A DNA stretch of 64,000 bases from Camarhynchus parvulus (lineage: Eukaryota > Chordata > Aves > Passeriformes > Thraupidae). Positions within the stretch are counted from its first letter, which is position 1. Every line of letters begins with the position of its first letter. The translations under genes and the position numbers were made by a program. The DNA is taken from positions 88,866,546 to 88,930,545 of the forward strand of contig NC_044573.1 in NCBI RefSeq assembly GCF_901933205.1. Reading direction: 5' to 3'. Positions 1-13,920 of the stretch are shown piece by piece. Below the pieces are notes generated by a model, which saw nothing but the letters and a program-made list of their open reading frames with translations, was not told the origin of the DNA and ran no database searches.

Positions 1-760
1 AGCAGAGACTGGCAAGGCTCCCTGTGGTCCTTCCACCATCTCACTTGACTCCTCAGGCTGTCCAGGGGGTTCAGTATCTCACTCCAGTTTCAGGGTTAGC
101 CACTAATTCCAAGCAGAAGGGTAAAGGAAGGTGATTCAGGAAGCAGGGAAGGAATGTGACTGCTACACCGAATTAATCCTGACACAGGTACCATGTTTGT
201 GGTGTTTGTGCCTGCCTGGACAGTCCTGCTGGTGCTCAGGATGGTGGCAATACCAGCAGGCAGCACAGATCTCTGGTCCTAGCAGCTGGTGCCAAACAGT
301 GGTTTTTCTGTCAGTCCTGCACAATCAGAGGTTGTGGTTCTCATGTCTGAAGAAGCTGACAGATACATTCTACAGCCATATCAAGGCCCATGCTGTTCTA
401 CTGCCGCAAAAATGTGTTTTCTGCCTTTCAGCTGGGCTTCAGCCTGGAGCCTCTCCTCAGATTTCTGACTCTGGGTAGTGTTGTGCTGTTTGAAGGTTCC
501 TCTCTGTTTGCATGTAGTACAGTTAAGGTCTTGTTTCCACCAGCACAGGAGCAAGTTTGGGTGCTGGGTGAAGATAATTTCCTCACAAGACATCATGATT
601 TTCAGCAGGACCTATCCTTTCAGTTCTGCCTTACTTTGGTTTTTGTCATGTATTCCTGTTGACAGTCTGTGTCTGTCTGCTGGCTCCTCTCTGCTTTGCA
701 GTGGCATATCCTGCGTCTGCCAGCAGGTGCCATCAAAACTAATCAGACATCAGAAGCTAC
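1..760. other. Intergenic, no gene recognised
   Basis: This is mixed-composition DNA with only short open frames on both strands. None has recognisable protein similarity, and no splice-site series or repeat signature stands out. It ends where a CR1 retrotransposon fragment begins. It would lie beyond the 3' end of the HTR1E gene. Confidence 0.6.
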
Positions 761-1110
761 ATAGAATCATAGAATCACAGAATATCCTGATTTGGAAGGG
801 ACCCACAAGAATCATCAAAGGCTGACTCCTGTCCCAGCACAGGACCATTCCAAAGAGTCATACAATGGACCTGAGAACCTTCTCCAAACATTTCTTGAAC
901 TCTGTCAGGCTTGGTGCTGTGACCACTTCCCTGAGGAGCTTCTTGTAGTGCCCAACAACCCTCTGAGTGATGAACCTTTTCCTAATACCCAGCCTAAATT
1001 CCCCTGACACAGCTTCAGGCCTTTCTCTCATGTCCTTGTCACTGGTCACCAGAGAGAGTAGATCAGTGCCTGCCCCTCCTCTTCCCCTCATGAAGAAGAA
1101 TATATTTGTG
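761..1110 (-). mobile_element. CR1 LINE fragment, 3' end
   Basis: The plus strand begins with the tandem octamer-like run around catagaatcacagaat, then a variant of the usual ggaagggacc stretch. This is the reverse complement of the CR1 3' terminus, which ends in (ATTCTATG)n-type repeats. The following 300 bases match the general CR1 3' end order: a stretch on failing to reach statistical-looking CC-rich text, then tcttgtagtgcccaacaac and ttcctaatacccagcctaa. The element is therefore in minus orientation and truncated at its 5' end, as most genomic CR1 copies are. It carries several substitutions and has no coding capacity. Confidence 0.85.
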
Positions 1111-4100
1111 GGGGGAGGACAGTCCTGATACTTTTGCACGTTCTCTGCTTTTCTCCACATCAAGGTCAGAAAGGGAAAGAAGTGGTCAAGGATAGACTAA
1201 AAATAATTCAGAGAATGGGTAAAGAACATGTAAGTTTGATGTCAGGCTGAACATGCCTGATGGAACAAGTATGGAAAGAACTAGTCAAAGCCACTTCTGT
1301 GTAATTAACAACTATCTCAAATGAGAAGGGCTGACACTATTGTACCAGTTCGTCCTAGACCTGCTGGACACCTGGATTGCCACCCATCTGCTAGCTGAGC
1401 AGGGAGTCACTTGTGCTCTCCTCTCCTAATCAGTGCCTGCCTGGGATATTTGAGAATGCCACCTGAGGATAAATGGTTATTTTATGTTCAGGGCTTATGT
1501 ACTTCACCAAAAAGCAACTTTTTCCTGCATATACGTGAGGCATATGAAAAACAATTGGCTGTAAAACCTGCAGCTCAGATGTATGAATCAGAGACTTCTT
1601 TTGCTGCTAAAGGTGATTTTATTTTTCTGGTAAACACATCCTTTCTTAAGTTGTGTGCTTCCCATAATTATTATCTCCAGGACTAAGAGTTGTTGAAGAG
1701 TGCTCTGATAGTTAAGTGTAGGCTGGATGGGGCATTTCAAACTTGTAAGTACTTCTTGTAATAGGCACCCAGCTGCAGAGGAATAATAAGAAAGCATGTC
1801 ATTCTGAGCTGTTTACTGAATGTAGGCTGGTTTCTTGTCTCTATTCCCCTTGACCTGAGGTGAAGTTGATGATCTTTTTCACTTGCAATTCATGGGCCTC
1901 AGGCTCCCTGTGCACTGAGATCCACAGAAAAGCAGGCATCTGAAGAAAAAGTAATTGTCTATGCAGTGAGGCTTTGATGCTGACCTTGACCCTTCCATTG
2001 TTAGGTGTGAGATAGTGGTATTTTCTTCAAACGCTGCTTCTTGTTTGAATTTTGCTAGAAACTGTGTGAAGTCCAATGACTTGGGTACTGATGAAGGAAA
2101 CTATTTCTCTTCAGTAGGAATGAAATTTTTTTAATTGCCTCTATAACTAGTACAGAGAGACATGTCCCTGTACAGGGGGTTGTTTGTGCCCTTGTGTTGT
2201 GAACAAGATTACATGAGTAGCTCAGGTGCCTCTTTTCTGGGTGGCCAAAACTAGGTGAAATAAATCCCACCTGAGTGTTGGCTAACTGGTGAGATGAGCC
2301 TGGAAGTGCTGCCACCACTACATGTCATGATGGTAGAGCAGCATCTGCCCTGCTGAGCAGTGCTGAACTTGCTGGTTTGGCCTGGGCAGTGGCACTGCCT
2401 GGGGCCTGAGGCAGACAGGAGGACACTGAACAAGATGAGGCTGTTGATGGTGCCTCAAGGAGAAGGCTGATGAGTCAGGAGAGGGAGATTACTGAGAATC
2501 TCAGGAGGCAGACCCTGGATGAGGGTGCAGGTAGGAAGTGACAGTGAAGACTGCTGTTTATTTAACTGGTTTATTTAACCATCTTTTGCAGTGCATGGTT
2601 TCCTCCACTGAACAGCAAGTGTCTGTCTACAGCCAACTTTTCTGGCTCGCTTTCCATGTACTTTTGTGCAGCCAAAGTTTACTCAGCAATTATAAATATT
2701 AAGCAAATTTGAAGTTTGCTGTCAGCAAACACTCTCGGCAGAGACTGGAGTATTAGTGCCTCCTTCCATGGCTGAGCTGAGAAGAAGGTGTCTCAGGAGG
2801 TCTGTGAAGCAAATGCAGCACAGCAGCAGTTTGCACAGTGGAAGTTTTTAAAATGCATGACATTTTGAGGGAAATTTTTGATATTGTAATGTCCAAATAG
2901 CTGCAATCTGCTTATGGGCAAGACGTAACCAGAATATGAAGGAAGATTTGTTGGATGGTAAGGGTTCAGAAGCTGTTGCAAAGAATAGGGCATTTTTTTT
3001 TCTCTTTGTTGGTGGTAGATGGGATAAAAAGCAACATGACCCAATTGTAGCAAGTGAGGAGATTCAGGTTAGATAGTGAATAAAGCTTTCTGTTGCTGAA
3101 GGAAATGAAGCAGGGAAATTGGCTGTCTGAGGAAGATGAGATATCTCCATCACTGGAGAACTCTGAGAGCAGATTGAACAAATATTTGTCAGACGTGACA
3201 TAGCTGTAGGTGACCCTGCCTTGAGGCTAGGGAATGGATGAGGCCCTTCCAGCCTTATGATCTGCTCCTTCTGAGATGGATTATCTAATTCAGACAAGTC
3301 TGTTGGAGTAAACACCACAACAATGTATTTGTCAGACTGTTGGATCACTGTGACTGCAAATAGTCAGCCTAACAGACCTGAGTTTAATGCTTCACATTTA
3401 ATTGAAGTTTATTTCCTAAAATGAAGTAAGGGATGGAGTGATCTATGTAGGAAGCCTATTCTAAAAAGTCTGAGTGTAGCACTTGCTGCTTCTAATATTG
3501 CAGACTGGCTCATACAGCACTACAGTTTTTAAAGAACTGAGCAGGAGTGGGGCAGGTTGATTATTTTTCAGGTGTGAGTTCCTCTTAATTCAGAACCTGA
3601 GGGGTGTACAGCAGACCTGTGTGAATTACAGCATGTTCCTGATACTGCTGGTGAACATTGCCTTTTCCCTGTATGCTCCCTGTGCTTCCCTTGATGTCTG
3701 TCCTTCTCTCACTAGATTTTTGAACAGAGCCTGAGGTGACATGATGTATGTCTTTTACAGAAGCCACCTGGACCAAAGCTGTGTCCAGGGTGGTCAGCTG
3801 GCTGGGCAAGTACATTCCCAGTATCCAGTCAGCTTCCACCCACTCAGCATCTGCTCCCCCCAGTTCCCCAGGGTGTGTGTACTGCAGTTTGGTCACAGTG
3901 ATCTAGGCAGCCTCCTCAGCTCCCTGTGGCTTTGTAGTTAGTGCCAGATGGCCTTTGGCCACCAAAATCTGTGCTTGACAGCATCAGCTGGGAAATGACA
4001 ACAAGGCTGGTCTCCCAGTGAGCATGATGATTGCTGGGATGCCAGAAGTGGTGGTGAAATCGGCAAGTGTCATCGTCACATCGAGCACCCTAGGTGTCAC

Positions 4101-5437
4101 TATAGGTACATGTGTCGGAGGAAGAACGGGGTTCCAGAGTATGCCAGCACTGTATCTGTGAAAGGCTTTGTGAGTGAATCTGGCAGTGACTGCTGGTGCC
4201 TCGGTCTAAGAAGAAATTGTGATTGTGATTGTGACTGTGATAACCACTGCTTCACTTGGAGGGATGTCCAGGCCCAACAGCCCCAAACCAGTCAGACACA
4301 CTGCTTACATGGGAGGGGGAGGTGAGGCCTGGGCTGAGACAGGGGGAGCGAGCTGCAGAGGCAGCAGATGAGTTCTGTGGCTTCTGTGGTGAGGATGGTT
4401 AGCACCTACATGGGGCAGTGGGGATGGGTTCCTGATGTGAGCTTTCAGAAGAAAGCAGTTACCTGTATCTGTATTGAGGGATTGAAGCTGGCCATTGGTG
4501 AACTGACACTACAAAGCTGCTGGCTGCTCTGCTCTGAGCCCAGGACTGGGAAGATCCACATCCTCAGGTGAGCAGCCTGGCACTCTTCTGAATCAGGAGT
4601 ACAGGGTACTCCCAACAGGTGCTTGAGCTGTCCCTAGTGGTAAGACATAGTAGATTCACAATTGATGGCAACAGCTCTCATCAATGGGCCATACTTCTGG
4701 TGGGTGAAAAACTGGCTGGTGCTGGTGCTGGAGGTTCAGCTCCTAAAATAGCTCTGGGATATTTGTAGTTACCTGCAGACATCCGCAGGTGACAGAGAAT
4801 TGTGGCATGCCCCTGTACCTGGGGTATGCAAGCACTACCTGCTGCTTTTCCCTCCCTTTTTGAGCAGGTGGGAAGGCCAGCACAGCAAGATCAGGAGTCT
4901 GTGGGTAGGCACAAGCCTCTGAATGGTGATGAGACAAAGATGGGAACTAACTGGAATGTTAAAAACATCTGTAGGGATGCTTCTGATATTGCCATGATTT
5001 ACCCTGTCTGTGGTAGTGCATGATCACCTCATGCATTCATGAGCACATCAGTGTTGATGCAGTCCTCAAGGCTTGACAGAGCCAGGTGAAGCCATGGACC
5101 TGGAGACAAATCCCCCAACCATGCTGCTCCCCAAGGCACTGGTGCTTCTCTCTTGTGCAGCCGAGGACACTGGGCTGCCCTGGGGGTCAGCAGGCTGGAG
5201 CTCACACATGGACACATGGCTATTGTCAAGACAAGGACCTTCCACCATGTTTGCATTTCCTACCTCTCCTATAGACCAAAAGATCATTAACAAATATTTC
5301 TACAACACAGATACCCTATCAGATAAAAAAATACACTCAATAAAAATTGTGTTAACACAGCCCCACGTATCACATGAGCTTGTGAGCAGAGAAGTTGTAC
5401 TGTCTTACCTTTCAACAGATATTTTTAAGCCTCTCTT
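1111..5437. other. Intergenic, no gene recognised
   Basis: Many short open frames are present on both strands, none with a recognisable domain. The part from about 3.6 to 5.3 kb is more GC-rich and has fewer stop codons than its surroundings. Its longest frame (5073-5609, plus) runs straight through a TG microsatellite and looks fortuitous. A short ATTGTG repeat sits at 4216-4241. Confidence 0.55.
4216..4241. repeat. (ATTGTG)n hexamer microsatellite
   Basis: About four copies of a 6-bp unit, attgtg, with one substitution near the right end (gactgt instead of gattgt). Too short to be more than a simple-sequence locus. Confidence 0.8.
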
Positions 5438-5457
5438 TGTGTGTGTGTGTGTGTGTG
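5438..5457. repeat. (TG)10 microsatellite
   Basis: Ten uninterrupted TG dinucleotides are followed by cag. A pyrimidine-rich run precedes the repeat, so the junction resembles a splice acceptor on the plus strand. No coding continuation supports that reading. Confidence 0.95.
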
Positions 5458-8400
5458 CAGAAACTTATTCTTATCTCCAGGTTTTGGAATTAGGTGACCT
5501 GAAAGACTGGCCTTGTTTGCATCGCTTTTCTCTTTGCATGTTCAGGTATTCATTACAAAAAGGTGGCCATTTCCTTCATCTATTTTTTCACCTTTATTTC
5601 CTTGGCTAGCCTTGCTGTTCCCAGCACCCTGTTGACCTACACATGACAAACTTGAAAATGTGCAGTAGAAAATTCTTTTATGTGATTCAAAGACAGACCA
5701 AAGCAAATGCTTGGCTGGAAAAAGAAGAAAACTGTTTTTACCTAAGAAATAGGCTTTTCACAGAGAGTGTGGAGTATTTTTAAAAGGCTTTGTTTTTAAA
5801 AGGTCAAAGCAGAAAACTTATTCTTGCATGACTGTGTTTCAGTGTTCAAGTGTAGTTGATGTGCAGCTGCCTGCAGGAGTTCAAGCTCCCTTTGGAGACA
5901 TTGAAAATCTAGGGCTTAATTCCACTGCCCAGGTAGGCATCCACTGGCTCCTGAGGTGCCCTAAAGTATCCTGCTGCTGCTTTGCGGGTCTGTGTGTGAG
6001 GCCTGTGTCATGCCTGGGTGCAGGTGTATCTTCCAGGATGAAGTGAATCACAGCCCCTGATTCTAAAGTCTATGCTGGACAAATCCCTCTTGGATGTCAA
6101 GGGAGCAGACAAAGCCAGCACACATATAGGTGTTTTTGTGCATCTAAACTTTGTGTTTTCATAAGCAGCCATGTCCTGTCCCACCTGTCTCCATTCCAGA
6201 CAGTCTCTGATATCCCTCTTGAGCTCCCAGTCTCAGCCTCATTAAGCTGGGGGTATGATGCAGCCTTGACGATTTGGTATTTCAATACATTTTGTACCTC
6301 TGGCAAAGAGCAACTGTGCTTTCTTCTTTTTAGGCAGAAGGATAAGTGAAATGATCATAACTTTCCTTTTTTGCCTTTAGAAAACAAGGCATTCACAAAT
6401 TGGACACCACAAATGTTTGAATCCCAAGAAAGCCAAGTACTACATTTCCTGTGCTAGCAAGAAAATGAGCTTCTTGTAAGGCAAAATGTAGCAATTACAT
6501 TGGCAGGAATCTGAAAGATAAGTGGCAAAGCTGCTTTAGTGCCAAAGAGAGGTCTTACATCTATGGAAGTATTTGATTTTTGCTTTTAATTAATGTAGCT
6601 TCTCAAGATGCTTGCTTGTCGATCACCTTACATATACCGGTAGATAGGTTAAAAGGATCATGAGATGGTGGGTTTCCAGGGAAAATGGAAAGACTTATAT
6701 GAAGAACTGTGTGACTAGCAGACCTCACGAGCTGTGGGAACAACTTGTGTTTTAAGTAGGTTAAAAGCCAGAAAACTACCATTGGAAAGTATTCAATGTA
6801 AAGTAACAGGGAACAATAGAGCGTGGAGGCAGTTCATCAACCTAAGTGAAAGCCTGTAGGAAAGATTCATCTCTGAGCACTCCTGGCTGTTTCTTTCTGC
6901 TTAGCTCAAAATTCCCTTTAAAAATAATGATTTTCACGAGCTGTTTGATTATTAGGCTTGTGCATGTTCATTTTTGATAACATTTTGGCAAGTTACACAT
7001 CTAACAAATGATGTTTGAAGCCTGCTTGTGAAATACACCCTCCTAATAAACAGAACTTCCTAGTTAACTTAATAAACAGCAACTTTCCTTTTTCAGACAC
7101 AGCTCCCCTCAGGGTACTGGAGCTCTGACACAGACACCTGTCCACACTACAAAGCAGGCTGGGTGTTTAGGAGTGTTTCTGATGATGGCTTGTGACCATC
7201 CTGAGAAAGGGAATTTCAGGTGCAAGTGCTGGGCATGAAGCTGCTGCCTTCCCACTGCCTGCCCCAGCTCAGAAAGGTGACAGATGTGCACAGGGGCTGG
7301 CACCTGTGCTTTTGAACCCAGGGATCGTGCCTGGAGGGGTTGGTCCTGGCTGCCTCTTCAAATCAAACTCTTCAGTGATGCTGTTACAAATATGTGATGT
7401 CTGTTGAAACGGGGAAAACAAAATCAGACTCCGTATAGGTAAAAGTGCTTTTTCTCTGGCTTATGGTACATGAGACACCAGGATGCACTGACTCTATCCA
7501 ACTTCCTTGGGATCCACAGCCCCGTGGCAAAGTCCATCGCAGCTGAATGAAGGCAGAACAGTCCTTGGCAGGAGGTTCACTTCCATACCTTTGTTTTCCC
7601 TGCAGCTCTTATCTCCACCCTGCAATCACACTCCTGTGCAGAGGAGCACAATACTCAGCAAGTGTGAATTCAACCCAGCCTTGAGCTGTGTCATTGTTCA
7701 ATCAGAGCATCCTGGTGAGAGCCGTGGGGGTGGCAGGGCCGTGCCTGTTCCCTGACAGCCCAGTGCCAGGGCTGGGGCCAGGGCTGGCCAGCCCTCCCCG
7801 CCCCCTGCACTGAGAGTCTGTGTGGGGGTGTGACACTCCCTCTGCCTCCAGCTGCTGCCCTGCCAAGGAGGCAAGGCTTTTTATTAGGGAAGCACTCCTT
7901 TTAGCTCAGATGACAGCAGCCTGTGGGTTTCAGGCTGGTGATGGCAGTTCTGTCCCTCATGGTGCACATATATATGTGAAAGCATAATACATTTCACTTG
8001 TCACTTCTTCAGTTTTCCTGGCATTTTCCCCTGTCATTATGATGACAGAAGGGTTGATCTCAGAGTGCCACCAAGTGCAGAGTACCTTGCAGAGATACAA
8101 AATTGTCAAGAAATTCAGTGTGGAGCATATTAGAGGGCTCATCAGCCCTCATCCAAGGTATGCCCTACCTCTGCTGCTGTTTAACATCCTGCTTCTCGTG
8201 TTTGTTTTGGCTTTTGGTTAAAGTTTGAGGAAAGCACGTTCCAATCTCTGTGCCGTTGCCAAAGTCAAACTGGCCCACTGGGCTGAAGATAACGATTCAC
8301 AGTAAAATATTAATCCAACAGTATAATGGGGGAATGTGTGGAAGAGAGACAAAATAGAGAGGACCAAGAAAAAGCCACTCATCTAACGTAATCAGATCCA

Positions 8401-11400
8401 GACATTACTGGTTATTATAACTCCAAAATGCAGATTATAAGGCAGATTTTCAAACAGCCTTCAAAAATAGCTCCCAATTTTGTACACCAAGAGACTCATT
8501 CAAAGGTAGTTGAGGACAGTACTAGGTCTAACACTGAATTTTTTGACTTTGGATCCAGTTTCCAAAATTTTACAGGTGTACAGTATATGAAACATAAACA
8601 TGACAAACAGATCACCACACTCCAGAACTTCTCAGTACTTCGTTCTCTCAAAACATTCTCCTTTAGGAGACACCTCAGCTGTTTCTTTAGCATGGAAGTA
8701 ACTGTAATCTCCAAAGGGAGTGCAGCTGGCCCAGAGGACCTCCACACTTTGTGTGCTGTTAGTCATTACCATTGACTTGGGGTGTCAGTGTCAGACTGTT
8801 GTCCCAAATGTAGACTCATTACCTGATGCATGGCACCAATTTACACACCAAGGTGAGATATTTCCATTTTTCATTCTAATTTGTGCAAAGTAGGGAGCTA
8901 GGTGAGCAAAAGGCTGGCTTACTGGGCATCAAAACTTTACACTATTATGTTTTCATAGCATCGACATCAGCATTCATTGGTTAGAAATTACATATTTTTT
9001 TTAAATTGGTACTCAAATATCTATTTGCTAACTAAATCTCTTGTTTCTCATGCTAATTAGCCTGCCTGTGTAATTTTCCCCTCCATTTGAGTCTGAGGTC
9101 TGGTTTTTTTGGTCAATGAGTCAGTGATTGCAATCTCCCACAGCCAGAATTACCTTTCCCTCAGTTAATGCTCAGTTCTGCTGACTTCACTCCTGGTGGC
9201 TCCCAGACAGACAGCCCATTCATCTTGGAATTGTCTTCCCTCTTCCTTAAAACAAAAGATTAGCCAAGCATACAATGTTCACAATGCAGTTGCTTAATCA
9301 CAACTGTCCTGCTATAGCTACTTTACAAATATTGCAAAGTTTGATTCAAACCTTGAGGGGTTTGATATTAAGACTTATGTGTCAATGTCAGACTGTGCTG
9401 ACTCGAGCAGGATCCGTCAGTAATGACTGCTTTTCAAAAGAGGGAGAGGAAAAGGAACAAATTTAGCGAGAGGATGTCAATTAGCCAGGAGAGTCAATGG
9501 GAGCTGCTCAGTGCTCTCTGTGCCCCACGAGCTTTTATATCCCTGACTCTTGCTGAGTGCCAAGGCTGCCCTTGGTGGTTGCCACATGGCACATTCAAGG
9601 GCAAACAAAACTATCAGTTTTAGAGACCAAAACTGCCTTATTCCATAGTTGTGCCCATCCTGAGGGTAGAGAGCAGCAAAGCCACAAGTTTGTGGTTGCT
9701 CTGGGGCTGCAGTGGCAGCAGCTTTTTGCTCCCCAGCCTGGGGGAAAAAAAAGGGCATTTGATGCCTTCCATTGCATTTTCTCAGCTGTTCAACCTGGGC
9801 ACTGAACTGAGAAGTTGCTGTCGCCTCAAGAGGCTCTTAAAGACTGGTTAGGCCTTGGCAGTGGTTGTTTTTGGGAACATGGGTGGCTGCTGTGTGAGGT
9901 GTCAGGAATCCCAGCCACAGAGCTTGGGGGTTGATGCTGTCACTGGATGGTGGGTTTTATCAGCTCTTCCTTTGGTTTTGCCCACACAACCTTTCAGTTG
10001 TCTCGGTGTCTTTGTGTGCCTTGGCTGCCTTTGTGTGGGAGCGAGGTTTGGTCCCAGTAACACTGGCAGCACTGTCAGCCAGAGCAGCCACTGCAGTGTC
10101 TGTAGGAGAGACACGCCTTGCTTCCAGCCAGGGCCTCTGGATGTGGAGCGCAGCAATGCTTCCTTTTACAGGAGGGTTGATTCTCCTGCTTGGGATTGTA
10201 TTGGTCTGTAGACTGTCAGAACTTGTTAGTCTGCTTTAGGGAATGGGGAGGTTCAGAAACTGTCCCTTGTGTGGCTGTTTTATCCCATGGGTCGGTCTGG
10301 TGTTGCCCCAGGGCTGTGTGCCTGCCTGCCATACAAAGAAGGGCTTGGCAGTGGAAAGCAGCCCAGCTGGGCAGGGTGAAGGCATCCCTGTAACGTGTGA
10401 TGTGTCCTTTCTGCATTAACCAGGGTATGTTGGTCAGGATGCTGCAGCCCAAGCTTTTGCAAGGCTGACACACAAGCACAGCCCCACTGAGGGATGATGC
10501 TGAGCCCTGGCTGCTGTGTGCCCTGCTGTAGTGTGCTAGAAGGGCTTGATGAACGTGGCATCTTTGCTTGCTCCAGGCAGGTCTGCTCTGCTGGAGTCTC
10601 TGCTGCAGGTGTGGAGCACATTTGGTGTGCTGGACCGTGCTGCAGGGAGAGGAACAGTGACTGCTTTGGGGCAGTGCCTTGCTGAGAGGTGCCCAGGGTG
10701 TGGTGGTTGTGCAGGTGGCTTATTTGCAGCCTGTCACTGTCCAGATGCCCGTCCTGCTCTGTCACGCACCTGCTGGTTTGATGGCATTGGGGAACACAAT
10801 TCCAGCCAAGTGCTTAGTGCACAGCCAAGAAGGAAGTGTGGGTCAGTCCTTCACACTTCTCACTTTTGTTTGGTCAGAGGTGCCCTGAGTCCTGTGGGTG
10901 AAGGTGGAAGCCATGATTTGTGTGGGGGAAGACTGGGCTCTGAGGAAGGCAGGGAGCAGTGGTGGCACCACGTCCCCAGTGCACAGTCTAGGCCAGCCAT
11001 AAAGGCCCAGGTCTCAGTCCCCTTCCTGCTGTGGGCTCTGCATGCATGGTACGAAAGGGTACAACCTCCTACTGATCATAATTAAAACCACAGATAACCT
11101 GCTCTTCAGTAAGTAGTGAAACTGCTGTACTGAAAAATTAAAAGATTTTGATCTGTGACTTGCGTGTATATGCAAGCAGCAGACCAAGACAACCACGCTT
11201 AATTTTGCAGTCCTAGATTAACTTCTGTGAATCTAATTGGATTATTTTTTTCTTTCTGCCAGCTTCAGCGTGACTGTCCAGTCATAATACAGAAAAGTTT
11301 TGAAATTGGAAAAATGCGAGAGTATTTTCTCATTACTCTGAATTTAAAAAGTGATTATTTTAATTTCTCATATGCAGGCTTACCAACAAACAAATGAGGA

Positions 11401-12810
11401 ATTGCACTGAAATATGTATGAAGAAAAGGAAAACTCTACCTGATAGACTTTATTTTAGTGGTCAATTTGATTTAAAATTCTCAAGCTGGAGGTGTTAGCC
11501 TCATTTTCTATTTATTGAAGAAATAAGCTTGTTGAGGCTTAACCCAGCAGTCTAGCAACTTGGAGGGCTGTTCCTCCTATAAAGGACTGAGGTAATATTT
11601 CTTGTGGCATTACAAAGGTGAAAGTCTTTTGTGTGGAACTTCCTATTCCCTTGGAAATGTCATTTGGAGAGAAACAATATTTTATTGTAAAATCCACTGG
11701 AGGGTCACTGCATGTTGCAAGTTGTCCAGGAACGCATGTGGGAATTTATGTTTTGTTTCTTGGTGCTCTTTTTAAAGTCTAATATCCAGAAGTCATTTCA
11801 AATTGTGCACAAAACAATTTACAAATAAATAGGGGTTCTGTTCCCCCTTTTCCCAAAAATTATGTTTTATTTTTTAATTGACAAAACATGCATCTTTTTT
11901 AAAGTGTAGTTGCAAGGAGATGATGCTTTATGCCTCAACTCGAAGGCATAAAGGTACAAAATGAATATGGGAGATGCAGTACATTAGAAAATTTGAGTAC
12001 CTCAGTGATAAGGGATCCTGCACCAGATAGAAACGAGGCTCAGAACCTGTCATGCAGGAAATTAACCCACAAAAACTTCAGAAATCTGCTCTATATGCTA
12101 ATGTGTTTTAAGTATGCAGCGGAAGCAACTGGAAGACTGTGAAATATGAGGGGCAATGGGAGGAATGGAGTGGGCATTTCCAGCACCACTTACTGCATCT
12201 GGAAACCATGCTAGCTGTGGCTTTAGTTTTTATTGATAGAAACCCCATGGATGAGTAGAAGAGAGGGGGAATTATTAAAAAGATGTTTTCAAAAATTTTG
12301 ACACATGGGAAGAAACCATGGTTTAATACAAGCATCTTTCACTTGGAACAATCTTGATGCACATTATAAATATGATTTGTAGTAAAACTGCAGTAAAGCT
12401 GAAGTAGAGGCTGTGCAGAACAGTGCCATAGAACAGAGCCTGCAGCCTGATTTCCTAAAACCAAGAGTAGATGTTTAGGTGATGTGTATCAACATAGCAC
12501 AACGTGGCTTTGCTTCTTGCTACAGGTTACCAGATGCCTCTGTGGTGCTGAGGAAAGCTGCCAAGGAAAAGAAAGAGAAAAAGATAAACATGGGAAAAAG
12601 TTAACAAACAGGCTTCACAGGCCAGGAAACAGTGAAATGAGAAGGAAAGAAAAGTGATTAAGAAGGTAAAAAATTGAAATGAGTCTCTTTCCCTTAGGTT
12701 TTTGAGAAGATGTTAATATAATTTTCTAATCGTGATTTTTTTCCCACAGCTCATTCATAGTTACATCTTCTACTCATAGCAGCAGCATCAAAAATTTATA
12801 TTTAAGCACT
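5458..12810. other. Intergenic, no gene recognised
   Basis: No recognisable coding exon was found. Composition alternates between AT-rich stretches (6.3-7.1, 8.2-9.4 and 11.1-12.8 kb) and more GC-rich stretches (7.5-7.9 and 9.6-11.0 kb). The GC-rich block at 7.74-7.82 kb contains local duplications of ggctggggccaggg type. The block at 10.5-11.1 kb holds a 179-codon plus-strand frame rich in Cys and Gly that I do not recognise. None of these blocks shows a CpG-island density of CG dinucleotides. Confidence 0.55.
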
Positions 12811-12880
12811 GATTCATAGAAGCATAGAAATTAGCTGAGTAGGAAGGAGTAATTTAATCATATAACATCATCTATAGGTG
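12811..12880 (-). mobile_element. Possible degraded CR1 3' end
   Basis: The plus strand reads gattcatagaagcatagaaa, then a purine-rich ggaagga segment and a catcatctata stretch. That order resembles the reverse complement of a CR1 3' terminus, but with many differences and only about 70 bases alignable by eye. It could be coincidence in AT-rich DNA. Confidence 0.35.
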
Positions 12881-13442
12881 ATTACCTGCATGGGATTAAT
12901 GAAGAAGTAAAGATCCCCTGGCAGTATAAGAGAGGAAGGCAGCAATGTTTGCAAATGTACATAGAGTAAAATAGAGAATGCTGAAGAATAATTTTACAGC
13001 TGATGAACCTGGAATTTATTCAAAGTCAGATAATAAAAAAAAAAATTGGCCCCAAGTGAAAAACAGTGATTAGAAAGGGTGACTATATATTGCATAGGAC
13101 TCTTATGAAATACTACTTGAACAATAAAAGATATCACAAGATTTACTATGTCTACTTAAGCAATAAAGCAATTTGAGATAATTCTTCATAGAAATCATTT
13201 GGCTGTGTAAAGGATTAACATAAACCAACTTGTCTCTTATTGATATTTGCAATGGTTAAACAATACTCGGGCACAAGGACTATCTCTGCACTTAAGCTGA
13301 AAGCTTATATTTCCCCTCAATACTCTAATGCTCTTTACTTTTTGATAACTGGAATTCAAAACACAGCAGTGGAAATAGAGTCCTTAAAAAGATTTCTTTA
13401 TTCTTTTAATATCTTGTCTTGGATAAACCAAAATTTTTAAAG

Positions 13443-13510
13443 TTGTTTTTTTGTTTGTTTGGGTTTTTTGTTTTGTTTTTGTGGAGTTTTTTGGAGTTTT
13501 TTTTTTGTTC
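13443..13510. repeat. T-rich low-complexity tract
   Basis: Runs of T are broken by single or double G (tttg, ttttgg, ggag). This is low-complexity sequence. It could be an ancient oligo(dT/dA) tail, but no element body is visible on either side. Confidence 0.8.
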
Positions 13511-13904
13511 CTTCCTCGCACATGCAAAGGACAAAGAAATAAGAAGTGATAACTGTGGAAAACTGGACAGCTCAGGTGCAGTCTGAAGAGTGACAGTCTT
13601 TTACGTAAAGTTGGTGAGGCAGGGGCTTTGTTTTAAACCTTTTGGGAAGTTCAATCCCACTATCTTTCTCCATATGGGAAGATCAACAAAATAAATCCTG
13701 TGTTGTGAACAACTTGGCACATCGTTGTGGTGAGGAACCACAACTTTAAAGTACTGTACGTGAGCCAAATCCAAGTGGCTCAGGACATATGCAACTCTTA
13801 GTGTGTTTTTGCTGTGCCTGTGTATGCTGTGCACTTCAGAGATAGCTCACCTCAGAAGAGGATATGATCTGTATGGAAAAGGTGGAGAAAAAAAGACAGG
13901 CAAT

Positions 13905-13920
13905 ACACACACACACACAC
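13905..13920. repeat. (AC)8 microsatellite
   Basis: Eight uninterrupted AC dinucleotides between caat and aaattcc. Confidence 0.93.

Noticed and set aside
5073..5609. 178-codon plus-strand open frame
   Set aside because: It reads through a TG microsatellite as a Val-Cys repeat and has no recognisable domain or splice context; judged fortuitous.
10546..11085. 179-codon plus-strand frame rich in Cys and Gly
   Set aside because: No known motif spacing, strong overlap with other frames, and composition expected from GC- and TG-rich DNA.
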